The notes: generated by a model not told the origin, from the letters alone. DNA of 17,082 nt from a bacterium 42_11 (GCA_001508835.1 LGFB01000004.1:1-17082), one strand, 5' to 3'. Counted from the stretch's first letter, positions 1 through 8,164 are shown. Numbers and translations are program-made.

Positions 1-2300
1 TCATAACCTACCTTAACTAAGAACTCTTTAGCCTTCTCTGTAACCTCCACTTCCATACCTTGCTCCCTTAATCTCTCGTTTACTTTCACTACCATAAGGT
101 CAACTATCTTCTTAATTTCCTCTTCCTTAAGCATTCTGAAAACTATTATCTCATCGAGCCTGTTTATAAACTCAGGTCTAAATGTTCTTTTAACTGTGTC
201 CATTATCCTTTCCTTAATCCTCTCGAAATCTTCCTCTTCGGTTTTTGTAAAACCAAGGGAGCTCTGACTTCTTATATATTCAGCGCCCACATTAGAAGTC
301 ATTATTATTACGGTATTTCTAAAGTCTACCGTTCTTCCCTTACCATCGGTTAATCTGCCGTCCTCCAATACTTGCAAAAGGATGTTAAATACATCAGGAT
401 GAGCCTTCTCTATTTCATCTAAAAGTATGACCGAATAGGGCTTCCTCCTAACAGCCTCAGTAAGTTGACCTCCCTCCTCATAACCCACATAACCCGGAGG
501 GGCTCCTATTAACCGCGCCACGGAGTGCTTCTCCATATATTCCGACATATCAAGTCTTATCATCGCATCTTCCGTTCCAAATAAGAATTCCGCTAAAGCC
601 CTTGCGAGTTCAGTTTTGCCAACTCCCGTAGGACCCAAGAAAAGGAAAGAGCCTATCGGTCTTTTAGGATCTTTAAGTCCCGCTCTTGCCCTTCTTATAG
701 CACGGCAAACCGCCCTAACCGCTTCTTCCTGATTTATAAGCCTCTTATGGATAAGCTCCTCCATTTTTGTGAGCTTTTCCATTTCTTCTTCTTGCAATTT
801 AGTAGCAGGTATTCCCGTCCACCTCGAAACAACTTCAGCTATATCTTCTGCAGTAACTATAGGTTCTCCCTTTCCCTTTTCTTCTACCCATCTTTTACGT
901 TCCTCTTCAAGCCTAGCTTTAAGCTCTCTCTCCTTGTCCCGAAGTTGAGCAGCCTTCTCAAACTCCTGTTTTTTAACAGCTTCCTCCTTCTCCTTAACAA
1001 GCTCCTCTAGCTCTTGTTCAAGTTGCTTAATGGTATCGGGCTCAAGGGTAGACCTTAACCTAACTTTAGCAGAGGCTTCATCTATTAAATCGATAGCCTT
1101 ATCGGGAAGAAATCTGTCTTTTATGTAACGAGAAGAGAGTTTGGCAGCTGCCTCTATAGCTTCATCGGTTATCTTAACCCTGTGATGAGCTTCGTAACGA
1201 TCTCTCAGTCCTTGAAGAATCTGCTTCGTTTCTTCTTCCGATGGTTCATTCACCATAACAGGTTGAAACCTTCTTTCCAATGCAGCATCTTTCTCTATAT
1301 ATTTCCTATATTCGTCTAAAGTGGTAGCACCTATTACTTGAATATCGCCCCTAGCTAAAGCGGGTTTAAGCATGTTACCCGCATCAATCGCACCCTCTGC
1401 GGCACCTGCTCCTACTATGGTATGAAGCTCATCTATAAAAAGAATAACATCCTTGGCACTTTCAAGCTCCCTTAGTATCCTTCTCATCCTCTCTTCAAAC
1501 TCTCCCCTATATTTAGTTCCAGCCACTATATTAGCCATATTAAGCTGAACTATCCTCTTGTTCTTCAACACCTCGGGAACTTCACCAGCAACTATCCTTT
1601 GTGCCAAGCCCTCCACAATTGCAGTTTTACCAACGCCTGGATCCCCTATCAAAACGGGATTATTTTTCGTTCTTCTGCTTAGTATCTCTATGACCCTCTC
1701 TATCTCCTTTTCTCTTCCAATAACTGGATCCAGCTTGCCCTCAGCCGCAAGCCTCGTAAGATCTACGCCGAATTCATCAAGGGTGGGAGTAGAAGATTTC
1801 TCTCTCCTCTTAAAAACTCCTTTCTTTGGAGCGAAACCGCTCGTCCTCCCGACCTCTTCTCCTCCAAGCATTTCAAACAGTTTTTCTCTAACCGTTTCTA
1901 AATCGGCTCCAAGATTTATGAGTATTTGAGCAGCTATCCCCTCTCCCTCTTTTATTAATCCTAACAACAAATGTTCCGTGCCGACATAGTTATGCCCCAT
2001 CGACTGGGCCTCGCTGACGGCAAGCTCTAATACTTTCTTAGCCCTCGGAGTGAGGGGAAGCTGGTCCATGTCAACCTTTTCAGTGCCTCTACCAATTATC
2101 CTTTCTATTTCTTGACGAACTTTATCCAAACTTATTCCCAGACTATCTAATACACGAGCTGCAACGCTATCTTTCTCCTTCGTCAAACCAAGAAGCAAGT
2201 GTTCCGTACCCACGTAATCATGGTTTAGGCTTTTTGCCTCTTGGGCTGCATTGTTTATCACCCTTCGCGCTCTTTCCGTGAAATAATTGTAAAACATCAT
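1..2300 (-). CDS. clpC: ClpC, AAA+ unfoldase of the ClpCP protease (C-terminus cut by window edge)
   Basis: ClpC is a hexameric ATPase that unfolds substrates, including proteins tagged with phosphoarginine by McsB, and feeds them to ClpP. I translated 766 complete codons from the minus strand; the frame stays open to the left edge, so only the last few dozen residues should be missing against a usual length near 810. Visible in order: the double Clp N-domain (about 1-145) with two GTEH motifs whose Glu33 and Glu109 correspond to the phosphoarginine docking residues of Bacillus ClpC; a first AAA module with Walker A GDPGVGKT at 219-226; the UVR-like middle domain rich in Glu and Lys that defines ClpC; and a second module with Walker A GPTGVGKT at 556-563. 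The ATG at 2298-2300 is chosen because AGGAGGTGA lies six bases upstream and the protein then starts MMF as in Bacillus. Its ATG overlaps the mcsB stop (ATGA). Family assignment is secure. Confidence 0.97.
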   Translation of the reverse strand, partial: MMFYNYFTERARRVINNAAQEAKSLNHDYVGTEHLLLGLTKEKDSVAARVLDSLGISLDKVRQEIERIIGRGTEKVDMDQLPLTPRAKKVLELAVSEAQSMGHNYVGTEHLLLGLIKEGEGIAAQILINLGADLETVREKLFEMLGGEEVGRTSGFAPKKGVFKRREKSSTPTLDEFGVDLTRLAAEGKLDPVIGREKEIERVIEILSRRTKNNPVLIGDPGVGKTAIVEGLAQRIVAGEVPEVLKNKRIVQLNMANIVAGTKYRGEFEERMRRILRELESAKDVILFIDELHTIVGAGAAEGAIDAGNMLKPALARGDIQVIGATTLDEYRKYIEKDAALERRFQPVMVNEPSEEETKQILQGLRDRYEAHHRVKITDEAIEAAAKLSSRYIKDRFLPDKAIDLIDEASAKVRLRSTLEPDTIKQLEQELEELVKEKEEAVKKQEFEKAAQLRDKERELKARLEEERKRWVEEKGKGEPIVTAEDIAEVVSRWTGIPATKLQEEEMEKLTKMEELIHKRLINQEEAVRAVCRAIRRARAGLKDPKRPIGSFLFLGPTGVGKTELARALAEFLFGTEDAMIRLDMSEYMEKHSVARLIGAPPGYVGYEEGGQLTEAVRRKPYSVILLDEIEKAHPDVFNILLQVLEDGRLTDGKGRTVDFRNTVIIMTSNVGAEYIRSQSSLGFTKTEEEDFERIKERIMDTVKRTFRPEFINRLDEIIVFRMLKEEEIKKIVDLMVVKVNERLREQGMEVEVTEKAKEFLVKVGY

Positions 2301-3352
2301 TTCTCACCTCCTGTAAAGCTACTTCTTATCAAATCGGCTCTAAACTTATCCCTCTCCTCAGGCGAAAGCTCCTTACCTATAGAAAGCTGAAGGTGTGCAG
2401 GTCTAATTTTTATTATCAGCTCGTTAAGTTTATTCTTGTCAATGGCGGGAAGAATTCCCATATCCACTCCCATCCTCACCTTAGAAAGCAACTCCATTGC
2501 CTCCTTTGAGGATATAAGCCGCGCATGCTTCAGAATACCATAAGCTCTCCATATAGAATCCTCAAGCTCCAAGCCCTTCAATTTTAAAATATGCTTCCTC
2601 GTTAGTTCCTCTTCCTCTATAACTCTTAAAGCTATCTTCTCTATCTTATCTACTACCTCCTCCTCCGAAGGACCCAAGGTTATTTGATTAGATATCTGAT
2701 ATAAATTGCCTATTGCTCCCGTTCCTTCTCCGTATAATCCCCTTACAGTCAAGCCCAGCTTAGAAAGCTCTTCTATAACCCTACCAATTTTCTTTGCAAT
2801 GGTTAATGCTGGAAGATGTAACATCACCGATGCCCTTAATCCTGTCCCCACATTAGTAGGACACGAGGTCAAATAACCAAATTCCTCATCAAAGGCATAG
2901 TCTATATACTTTTCAAGAATAGAATCAAACTGATCTATGATCCTCCATGCTTCGCTAAGCTGTAACCCTCCGAGGAAACACTGAATTCGCAAATGATCTT
3001 CCTCATTTATCATCATGCTTAAAACTCCCTCTTCCTCCACAAGTAAAGCACCGTATCGCTTATCGCCGTTGTTAGCATGATCGGGACTTATCAAGTGTTT
3101 CTCTACTAAGGCCTCACGCTCAATCTGGCTCAACTCACCAAGCATAAGCACCGAAAATGGCTTAAAATAAGGGTCTTTGTGAAGAAGTTCCCTTATTTCT
3201 TTGACTACTCCCTCCAAATCCGACCTTTTTGCGACGGATGGGAAAGGATAAGCTTTCAGGTTTCTTGCCAACCTTATCCTACTTGACACAGCTATGTTAG
3301 AATTAGGGCCTTTTCCCTTTAACCACTCCAACTTTATGTCTTCAACCTTCAT
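2297..3352 (-). CDS. mcsB: McsB protein arginine kinase
   Basis: McsB transfers phosphate from ATP to arginine side chains of misfolded or regulatory proteins, marking them for ClpCP; it also modulates CtsR. At 351 residues it has the normal family length. It shows the guanidino-kinase nucleotide-binding motif SSRIRLARN (23-31), the catalytic-loop cysteine in [10 protein letters not shown] (Cys164), and the Gly-rich loop [12 protein letters not shown] (205-216). Near the C-terminus, RDKFRA (334-339) fits the RDxxRA motif by which McsB senses phosphoarginine allosterically. The ATG directly follows the mcsA stop (TAGATG), with a purine-rich GAGGGGAAG upstream inside mcsA, so translation is probably coupled. 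Nothing in the sequence suggests loss of activity. Confidence 0.97.
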   Translation of the reverse strand: MKVEDIKLEWLKGKGPNSNIAVSSRIRLARNLKAYPFPSVAKRSDLEGVVKEIRELLHKDPYFKPFSVLMLGELSQIEREALVEKHLISPDHANNGDKRYGALLVEEEGVLSMMINEEDHLRIQCFLGGLQLSEAWRIIDQFDSILEKYIDYAFDEEFGYLTSCPTNVGTGLRASVMLHLPALTIAKKIGRVIEELSKLGLTVRGLYGEGTGAIGNLYQISNQITLGPSEEEVVDKIEKIALRVIEEEELTRKHILKLKGLELEDSIWRAYGILKHARLISSKEAMELLSKVRMGVDMGILPAIDKNKLNELIIKIRPAHLQLSIGKELSPEERDKFRADLIRSSFTGGEK

Positions 3353-3859
3353 CTATACTTTCTTCCCCTCTATTTCCCTAATTTTGTCTCTTAGTTCCGC
3401 TGCCTTTTCATATTCCTCTCGCTTTATAGCTTCGTTTAACTCCTCCTTAAGTCTTTCCAATTCTTTTAAGCGCGCAAGCTCTTCGTTTGCCCTTAAGGGA
3501 ATCTTTCCCCCATGCCTTGTATTCCCGTGAATCCTTCTAAGAAGAGGAACAAGCTTACTCTTGAAAGTTTTGTAGCACTCAGAACATCCAAGCTTTCCTA
3601 TTTCCTGAAAACCCTCATAACTCAAACCACACTTAGGACATCTTAACGAAGGAGGCCTCGACTCCTCCCAGAAGGGAAGCGATGGCTTAAGAAGGGTTCC
3701 CAGCAAGTCTGGAAGAGAGAAGTCGAAAGATAAGAAATCTCCTCCCCCTAAGAGTTTCTCAGCACAATCCTTACATAAATGAAGTTCCTCTTTCTTTCCC
3801 CCAACAAATCTCGTGATATTAACGGTAGCCTCCTTAGCCTTACAGTTCTGACATATCAT
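3353..3859 (-). CDS. mcsA: McsA, zinc-binding activator of McsB
   Basis: McsA stimulates the arginine kinase McsB and helps control CtsR. The 168-residue product has the expected layout: paired cysteines at 3/6 and 29/32, a second set at 74/77 and 92/95, and a C-terminal UVR domain (about 130-165) with the typical core EYEKAAELRDKIREIE, likely a short coiled coil contacting McsB or ClpC. The start used is the ATG at 3857-3859, preceded by AGAAGGTG at normal distance. It places the first CxxC at residue 3, as in known McsA. The open frame extends farther upstream, but that would add 34 unrelated residues lying wholly inside ctsR. With this start mcsA overlaps the end of ctsR by 20 bases. Confidence 0.96.
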   Translation of the reverse strand: MICQNCKAKEATVNITRFVGGKKEELHLCKDCAEKLLGGGDFLSFDFSLPDLLGTLLKPSLPFWEESRPPSLRCPKCGLSYEGFQEIGKLGCSECYKTFKSKLVPLLRRIHGNTRHGGKIPLRANEELARLKELERLKEELNEAIKREEYEKAAELRDKIREIEGKKV

Positions 3860-4346
3860 TATCTTCACCTTCTCCCCCCGAAATAGAGCAAAGGAGCTTC
3901 TTAAGTAAAAAAGCTCTCGCAATGTTATACTTGTATTCGGGAAAGTCACCAAGCTCATCAATTATTTCATCTAATGCCGAGAGGGCAGATTCTACAAGAA
4001 GCCTCTCTCTTAAGGAAATGAATTTATCGTTGGTAAGACGAGATATAAGCCCCTTTGCCCTTGTCCTATCGATAGCCTCCCCTATTTCATTAACCATGTT
4101 TTCAAAAAAGCACTCTTTTGTAGGTACGCCAACTTTTATTATCCTTATATAACCTCCACCACCACGCTGGCTTTCAACTATGTAACCCCTGTCTGGCGTA
4201 AAGCGAGTTCTTATAACATAGTTTATTTGAGACGGAACACAACCAAATCGTCGGGCTAACTCTCTTCTTTGAAGGCGGATAACCTCACTTGATGCTTCCA
4301 TCAAAAGCTTCTTAATATAAGCTTCTATGTGATTTGCAAGGCTCAT
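3840..4346 (-). CDS. ctsR: CtsR, transcriptional repressor of class III heat-shock genes
   Basis: CtsR is a dimeric winged-helix repressor of clp operons that releases DNA on heating. The N-terminal part (1-70) carries the helix-turn-helix (around RRELARRFGCVPSQINYVI) and the wing with Arg61 followed by four glycines (62-65), the DNA-contacting tetraglycine loop that acts as thermosensor in Bacillus CtsR. The C-terminal half is the four-helix dimerisation domain. I start at the ATG at 4344-4346: GAGGTG lies seven bases upstream and the product is 168 residues beginning MSLANHIE, close to known CtsR. An earlier in-frame ATG at 4412 is unlikely because the promoter and operator lie between the two. 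The gene lies just downstream of a CtsR operator, so it should repress its own operon. Confidence 0.97.
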   Translation of the reverse strand: MSLANHIEAYIKKLLMEASSEVIRLQRRELARRFGCVPSQINYVIRTRFTPDRGYIVESQRGGGGYIRIIKVGVPTKECFFENMVNEIGEAIDRTRAKGLISRLTNDKFISLRERLLVESALSALDEIIDELGDFPEYKYNIARAFLLKKLLCSISGGEGEDNDMSEL

Positions 4347-4353
4347 ACCCCAC

Positions 4354-4359
4354 CACCTC
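4354..4359 (-). promoter_or_regulatory. ribosome binding site deciding the ctsR start
   Basis: GAGGTG on the minus strand, seven bases before the ATG at 4346. It supports the short ctsR start and abuts the CtsR operator, so repressor binding and ribosome landing sites are adjacent in the DNA. Confidence 0.75.
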
Positions 4360-4376
4360 TTTGACCTTTTCTGACC
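4360..4376 (-). promoter_or_regulatory. CtsR operator (tandem heptads)
   Basis: On the minus strand this reads GGTCAGA-AAA-GGTCAAA. The known CtsR box is two direct heptads (A/G)GTCAAA separated by NAN; the second heptad is perfect, the first has one mismatch and the spacer fits. It lies just downstream of the -10 element, over the predicted transcription start (about 4373), where bound CtsR would block RNA polymerase. Autoregulation is inferred from position and consensus. Confidence 0.92.
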
Positions 4377-4379
4377 TTC

Positions 4380-4408
4380 ATTATAAACCTTATTTAACCT
4401 TATGTCAA
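4380..4408 (-). promoter_or_regulatory. housekeeping sigma-factor promoter of the ctsR operon
   Basis: Perfect -35 TTGACA (4403-4408) and perfect -10 TATAAT (4380-4385) separated by exactly 17 bases on the minus strand. The -35 element overlaps the last codon and the TGA stop of dnaB, so the promoter uses the dnaB terminal coding sequence. The predicted 5' leader before ctsR is about 27 bases. Such a consensus promoter should be strong and depend on the overlapping repressor site for control. Confidence 0.93.
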
Positions 4409-5739
4409 GCATCTATTATCTCTTCGGGAGCCAAATTTTCAAAACGAGTATATTCCTTGAAAAATTTTAATTTAACCGTTCCCACAGGGCCATTTCTATG
4501 TTTACCAATGATTATTTCAGCTATTCCAGGCTCCGCTTCTGGCCTATAAACTTCCTCTCGATATATAAAAGCAACCACATCAGCATCTTGTTCTATAGCC
4601 CCTGAATCTCTTAAATCGGAAAGCTGTGGCCTTTTATCCTGTCGTTGCTCAACAGCTCTTGAAAGCTGTGAAAGCGCAATTACGGGCACATCGAGCTCTC
4701 TCGCGAGAGCTTTCAAAGCTCGAGACACCTCAGAAACCTCCTGTTGCTTACTTTCTACCCTTTTCCTAAGCTGAACAAGTTGAAGATAATCAACAACTAT
4801 AAGTCCTAAATTTACCTCCGCCTTTAGTCTTCTTGAGCGAGCTCTTATCTCAGCGACACTTATATTTGGGGTATCATCTATGTATATGGGGGCCTCACTT
4901 AAGCGAGCAGCAACCTCCGCCAATTTTCTCCATTCCTTGTCTCCTAAAAATCCCGTCCTTATCCTCTGGGCATCTATCCTCGCTTCCGAACTGAGCATTC
5001 TCTGAGCTAACTGTTCTTTTGACATTTCCAAACTGAATATTGCAACCGGGATTCTCTCCTTACATGCAGCGTGAAGAGCCACATTTATCGCAAAGGCCGT
5101 CTTTCCCATCGAGGGTCTAGCTGCTATTATATTTAGAGAGGAAGGTTGAAAACCTGAGGTAAGCTTATCAAGTTCCTTAAATCCGGTGGGAACTCCTGTG
5201 ATCTCTCTACCTTCGCTATATCTCCTTTCTATCTCATCTATGAGAGGAGAAACTACACCACTTATATGTTTGAAGCCCGTCTCTTCTCCTCTTCTCATTA
5301 TCTCAAAAATTAAACGCTCAGCTTCATCAACGAGCTCCTCTGTAGGCCTATCTTCTTCGTAACCTAAACGGGCTATCTCCGTTCCCGCTCTTATAAGCCC
5401 CCTTAAAATTGCCTTTTCCCTAACTATATTAGCATAGTAATCAGCATTAACGGAGGTAGGAACACTGTGGATAAGCTCCGTCAGGTATTCTATACCACCG
5501 ATATCGTCAAGTTTCCCTACCTTTCGTAACGCCTCAGAAACAGTAATGAGGTCTACCGCCTTGCCTCTATCAAATAGCTCGAGAATAACCTCGTATATTA
5601 CCTTATGAGCGGGCTCATAAAAATCATCGGGGCGTAGAATCTCTATAACCCTTGCTAAAGCATCTCCATCAATTAATATAGAACCTAAAACAGACTGCTC
5701 TGCCTCAATATTTTGAGGGGGAACCCTCTCCTCTATCAT
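4405..5739 (-). CDS. dnaB: replicative DNA helicase DnaB
   Basis: DnaB is the hexameric 5'-3' helicase that opens the replication fork and binds primase. The 444-residue product has the family's usual length. The N-terminal all-helical domain (about 1-150, opening with PPQNIEAEQSVLGSIL) is followed by a RecA-like domain with Walker A ARPSMGKTA (207-215), Walker B LIVVDYLQL, the ALSQLSR motif and the DLRDSGAIEQDAD arginine-finger region. The ATG at 5737-5739 overlaps the rplI TGA (ATGA), indicating translational coupling. No intein or insertion is present. It is the last gene of the rpsF operon; its stop codon is shared with the next promoter. Confidence 0.98.
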   Translation of the reverse strand: MIEERVPPQNIEAEQSVLGSILIDGDALARVIEILRPDDFYEPAHKVIYEVILELFDRGKAVDLITVSEALRKVGKLDDIGGIEYLTELIHSVPTSVNADYYANIVREKAILRGLIRAGTEIARLGYEEDRPTEELVDEAERLIFEIMRRGEETGFKHISGVVSPLIDEIERRYSEGREITGVPTGFKELDKLTSGFQPSSLNIIAARPSMGKTAFAINVALHAACKERIPVAIFSLEMSKEQLAQRMLSSEARIDAQRIRTGFLGDKEWRKLAEVAARLSEAPIYIDDTPNISVAEIRARSRRLKAEVNLGLIVVDYLQLVQLRKRVESKQQEVSEVSRALKALARELDVPVIALSQLSRAVEQRQDKRPQLSDLRDSGAIEQDADVVAFIYREEVYRPEAEPGIAEIIIGKHRNGPVGTVKLKFFKEYTRFENLAPEEIIDA

Positions 5740-6185
5740 GCCTCTGGCTCTACCCTAACTTTTACCTCCGTCTCTATTCCCAAACCAAGTTTAAGCTTAA
5801 CAACGTGCTCTCCAACTTCCTTTATAGGAGAAGCGAGTTCCACAACTTTCTTATCAATATCAATCCCCATAGTTTTCTTGATAGCTTCAGCTATCTCAGA
5901 GGCTGTAATAGAACCAAAAAGCTTCCCTTTGTTTCCTGCCTTCGCCTTCAAAATCACTTCTTTGCCTTCCAGATTTTCCTTTATCTCTAAAAGGACCTTC
6001 CTCCTCCTTTCTTCCTTCTCCTTCTTTTTTAAAACTTCACTCTTAAGCCTGCTTATCTCACCCTCTGTAGCCATAACCGCCAATCTTTTAGGTATCAAAA
6101 AATTTCTTGCATATCCATCTGCAACATTGACGACGTCTCCTCTCTTACCAAGCTTTGGCACGTCTTCCAGCAATACAACTTTCAC
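5736..6185 (-). CDS. rplI: 50S ribosomal protein bL9
   Basis: bL9 is a large-subunit protein made of two globular domains joined by a long helix; it helps limit frameshifting. The 149-residue product has the classical N-domain signature (KLGKRGDVVNVADGYARNFL, about 11-30), the charged connecting helix (about 42-75, KSEVLKKKEKEERRRK) and the C-terminal domain with GKLFGSITASEIAEAI. It starts with GTG at 6183-6185, preceded by GGAGAAGGAGGGGAGG, and this GTG overlaps the stop of the membrane-protein gene upstream (GTGA). In many Bacillota gdpP lies between these two genes; here they are fused by a 4-base overlap. Confidence 0.97.
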   Translation of the reverse strand: MKVVLLEDVPKLGKRGDVVNVADGYARNFLIPKRLAVMATEGEISRLKSEVLKKKEKEERRRKVLLEIKENLEGKEVILKAKAGNKGKLFGSITASEIAEAIKKTMGIDIDKKVVELASPIKEVGEHVVKLKLGLGIETEVKVRVEPEA

Positions 6186-7126
6186 AGGCCTCCCCTCCTT
6201 CTCCTGAGATCTATGATAACATCGAACATTCCTAAAAAAAGAGCCACCTTGGATAAAAAGGGCTGGGTAAAAACAAAGAATATTACGACGATCCTAAACC
6301 CCCTTTTGAGCCTAAACCTTTTCATGAGATAATCCAAAAAGGAAGCCCCTTGAATCGTGAAAAGCACTCCAAACACGAGCTGAAGATTAGCTCCAGCGTT
6401 AATAAGATAAGAATTAGAAGTATGCCCCCCTATTATAGAAAATAGGATTCCAACAGCCATACCCCAAAAGATAGAACGAGGAAACCTCCACTCACTAAAG
6501 GAAGGAAGGGATGGGAAAGTCTCCCTTAACCTTCTTAGCACCCAGCCTGATACCACAAAGGTAAGGAAGGCATCCAAGGCAGAAGCAAGAATTATTATAG
6601 CTGGGAAAATAGTCCGCAAGTAGTTTAAAAAAGCTGATAAGTTTTGATCACTCAAAGGTGACCCCTCTTGAAGCAAGCCCAACTTCCTATAAAAATCTGC
6701 AGAACTTTTAAAAGCATCCTGTATCATCTTCAGGTTGAACTCAAAGGGGTTAATTCCGAGGATTAAAGCGGAAAGAGAAAAAAACAGGATTTTGGCTCCT
6801 AACGAAGCCAAGGTTCCGTAAAAGAGCACTTCACTCGGCCTAAACCCCCTGCCTACTAAAAAGCCTATAGCTATAGCAACAACCGCCGAGTTAAAGATAA
6901 AGACAAAAGCCTGAAACGGGCCTCCAGCTAAGAGAATTAGGAAAGAAGATATTGAAGCACCCGCTAATCCCCGCTTCAGGCCATATCTCATGCTCAAGAT
7001 TACAAGAGGGACAGGCGAAAAAAGCGCTAAAAATATACCAATCAGCGGAATGTATAAGCTTCCAAGAAATAGAATAAAGGTAAGCGCAATTAAAAGTGCT
7101 CCTTCGACTGTTTGCTTCGTACGCAT
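6182..7126 (-). CDS. yybS: YybS-like DUF2232 integral membrane protein
   Basis: A 314-residue polytopic membrane protein with roughly eight hydrophobic segments: two near 10-45, then about 53-90, 103-124, 170-195, 218-238, 245-265 and 278-305, with basic loops such as MRYGLKRG and a C-terminal RRRRGG. The family (DUF2232, YybS in Bacillus subtilis) has no firmly established function; its layout resembles small-molecule ECF-type substrate-binding membrane components, which is only a resemblance. Placement between rpsR and rplI is the conserved location of yybS and supports the call more than any single motif. The start is ATG at 7124-7126, 11 bases after the rpsR stop; no strong Shine-Dalgarno is seen, so reinitiation from rpsR is likely. 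Confidence 0.85.
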   Translation of the reverse strand: MRTKQTVEGALLIALTFILFLGSLYIPLIGIFLALFSPVPLVILSMRYGLKRGLAGASISSFLILLAGGPFQAFVFIFNSAVVAIAIGFLVGRGFRPSEVLFYGTLASLGAKILFFSLSALILGINPFEFNLKMIQDAFKSSADFYRKLGLLQEGSPLSDQNLSAFLNYLRTIFPAIIILASALDAFLTFVVSGWVLRRLRETFPSLPSFSEWRFPRSIFWGMAVGILFSIIGGHTSNSYLINAGANLQLVFGVLFTIQGASFLDYLMKRFRLKRGFRIVVIFFVFTQPFLSKVALFLGMFDVIIDLRRRRGGL

Positions 7127-7137
7127 TACCTAAAAGT

Positions 7138-7359
7138 TTACTCTACAACAAAAGGAAGTAAAGCCATTATTCTAGCTCTCTTTATAGCTCTTGTAAGCTG
7201 ACGTTGATGTTTAGCACAATTTCCCGTTATTCTTCTGGGAAGAATCTTCCCTCTATCAGAAAGATACCTTCTTAACTTATCCACTTCCTTGTAATCTATC
7301 TCTCTAACACCATCAACACAAAAGGCACATATCTTCTTCTTCCGAACCCTTCTAGGCAT
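7138..7359 (-). CDS. rpsR: 30S ribosomal protein bS18 (zinc-binding C+ form)
   Basis: bS18 sits on the platform of the small subunit and pairs with bS6. The 73-residue product carries the family core ([34 protein letters not shown]). It retains Cys11, Cys14, Cys48 and His51, a zinc-binding set lost in many mesophiles such as Bacillus subtilis, so this is the ancestral C+ version. The ATG at 7357-7359 is preferred over an upstream in-frame start because a perfect AAAGGAGG lies just before it and the product then begins MPRRVRKKK. Its Shine-Dalgarno is partly inside a small inverted repeat. Confidence 0.97.
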   Translation of the reverse strand: MPRRVRKKKICAFCVDGVREIDYKEVDKLRRYLSDRGKILPRRITGNCAKHQRQLTRAIKRARIMALLPFVVE

Positions 7360-7372
7360 CTTAAAATTCCTC

Positions 7373-7386
7373 CTTTCCAAGGAAAG
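7373..7386 (-). repeat. small inverted repeat touching the rpsR ribosome binding site
   Basis: Arms CTTTCC and GGAAAG separated by two bases on the minus strand, between the ssb stop and rpsR. The right arm shares bases with the AAAGGAGG of rpsR. It could weakly mask that site, but a two-base loop is strained and its effect is uncertain. Confidence 0.4.
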
Positions 7387-7809
7387 CTAAAATGGGATTT
7401 CGTCTTCTTCCTCATCAAAAGGGGGGAAATCCTCCTCATCCCGTAAGGATGGAATATCCTCTTCCTCCATTCGAGGAGTCCCACCTAAAAATTGGACTCT
7501 TAAAGCCACAACCTCAAAAGCTCTTCTTCTTTGTCCATCCTGAGTTTCGTAACTTCTGACCCTTAGGCGCCCTTCAACCAAAACTGCTCTTCCCTTTGTA
7601 AGATATTGAGAACAATTTTCTGCCTGTTTTCCCCAAACAACTATGGGAATAAAATCAACCTCATCAACCAAGGCACCGTCCCTATTGGTATAGCTTCTAT
7701 TAACTGCAATGGTGAATTTAGCTACCGCTTGCCCTGAAGGAGTATAACTCAGCTCAGGATCTCTCGCAAGGTTACCCAAGAGGATAACCTTGTTATAACC
7801 TCTTGCCAT
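7387..7809 (-). CDS. ssb: single-stranded DNA-binding protein SSB
   Basis: SSB coats single-stranded DNA during replication and repair and recruits partners through its C-terminal tip. The 140-residue protein has an N-terminal OB fold (about 1-108; YNKVILLGNLARDPEL, AVNRSYTNRDG, VWGKQAENCSQYLTKGRAVL, VEGRLRVRSYE) and a short, very acidic tail ending DEEEDEIPF, the canonical tip that binds partner proteins. The tail is short compared with typical 150-180 residue SSBs. GGGAGGA precedes the ATG at 7807-7809 and overlaps the end of rpsF; the genes are four bases apart. Confidence 0.98.
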   Translation of the reverse strand: MARGYNKVILLGNLARDPELSYTPSGQAVAKFTIAVNRSYTNRDGALVDEVDFIPIVVWGKQAENCSQYLTKGRAVLVEGRLRVRSYETQDGQRRRAFEVVALRVQFLGGTPRMEEEDIPSLRDEEDFPPFDEEEDEIPF

Positions 7810-7813
7810 TAAA

Positions 7814-8101
7814 TCAATCCTCCCTCTTCACTACCATAAACCTCATTGCCTTTTGATTTATCTTCATCACCCTATCAATCTCTTTAAGTCTATCCGGGTT
7901 AACCTGAAAATAAAAAATAGCGTAAATGCCCTCCCTCTTCTTGTTAACAGGATAAGCCAACCTCCTCCTACCCCAAATGTCTACCTTCTCTATCTCGCCT
8001 TCTTCTCTCCTGATTAAATCCTCCACCTTAGATACTTCCTCTTTTAGTGCCTCATCTTCAAGACTGGGATCGAAAAGAACCATCATCTCATATTTTCTCA
8101 T
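7814..8101 (-). CDS. rpsF: 30S ribosomal protein bS6
   Basis: bS6 forms a heterodimer with bS18 on the central domain of 16S rRNA. The 95-residue protein matches the family over its whole length: YEMMVLFDPSLEDEAL at the start, IDRVMKINQKAMRFMVVK near the end and the WGRRRLAYPVNKKREGIY core. The ATG at 8099-8101 follows a GGGAGGTG about 12 bases away, a little far, which may reflect control through the leader. It is the first gene of the operon with ssb, rpsR, yybS, rplI and dnaB, a layout in which the S6:S18 pair is known in other bacteria to repress its own mRNA. Confidence 0.97.
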   Translation of the reverse strand: MRKYEMMVLFDPSLEDEALKEEVSKVEDLIRREEGEIEKVDIWGRRRLAYPVNKKREGIYAIFYFQVNPDRLKEIDRVMKINQKAMRFMVVKRED

Positions 8102-8125
8102 TACCTAAAAACACCTCCCTTTGGA

Positions 8126-8142
8126 CATTAACAAACTTAATG
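8126..8142 (-). promoter_or_regulatory. rpsF leader hairpin 2 (A/T-rich)
   Basis: CATTAA-GTTTG-TTAATG on the minus strand: a perfect 6-base stem with a 5-base loop, directly abutting the GC-rich hairpin at 8143-8164 and ending seven bases before the GGGAGGTG of rpsF. The tandem placement suggests a folded 5' leader with a regulatory role. Confidence 0.55.
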
Positions 8143-8164
8143 GCTCCCCTCCCCTAAGGGGAGC
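8143..8164 (-). promoter_or_regulatory. rpsF leader hairpin 1 (GC-rich, with alternative fold)
   Basis: Minus strand GCTCCCCT ... AGGGGAGC forms a perfect 8-base stem with a six-base loop. The same bases can form another, mutually exclusive hairpin, CTCCCC-TTA-GGGGAG (8149-8163). It lies inside the predicted rpsF leader, about 20 bases after the transcription start. It is not followed by a T run, so it is not a typical terminator for the upstream gene. Candidate binding site for the S6:S18 complex, though the CCG trinucleotide of the known element is not seen. Confidence 0.6.

Noticed and set aside
747-1929. Open frames on the plus strand opposite clpC
   Set aside because: They are antisense to a clearly conserved AAA+ protein, have low-complexity Phe/Leu/Ser-rich products and no ribosome binding site; they are shadows of the real gene.
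2412-2442. Promoter-like TTGACA (2437-2442) and GATAAT (2412-2417) inside mcsB
   Set aside because: The spacer is 19 bases and the site lies deep inside coding sequence that is fully explained by McsB; probably chance.
3860-3961. Longer mcsA start at 3961
   Set aside because: The added 34 residues lie inside ctsR and do not resemble McsA; a good ribosome binding site and the CxxC at residue 3 support 3859.
4347-4412. Longer ctsR start at ATG 4410-4412
   Set aside because: It would place the promoter -10 and the CtsR operator inside the coding region, adds 22 residues not found in CtsR, and lacks a ribosome binding site.
7360-7380. Longer rpsR start at 7380
   Set aside because: The region holds the perfect AAAGGAGG for the start at 7359, so it is untranslated.
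8143-8164. GC-rich hairpin read as a rho-independent terminator of the upstream glycosyltransferase gene
   Set aside because: No T run follows the stem on the minus strand, and it lies downstream of the rpsF promoter, so it fits an rpsF leader better.
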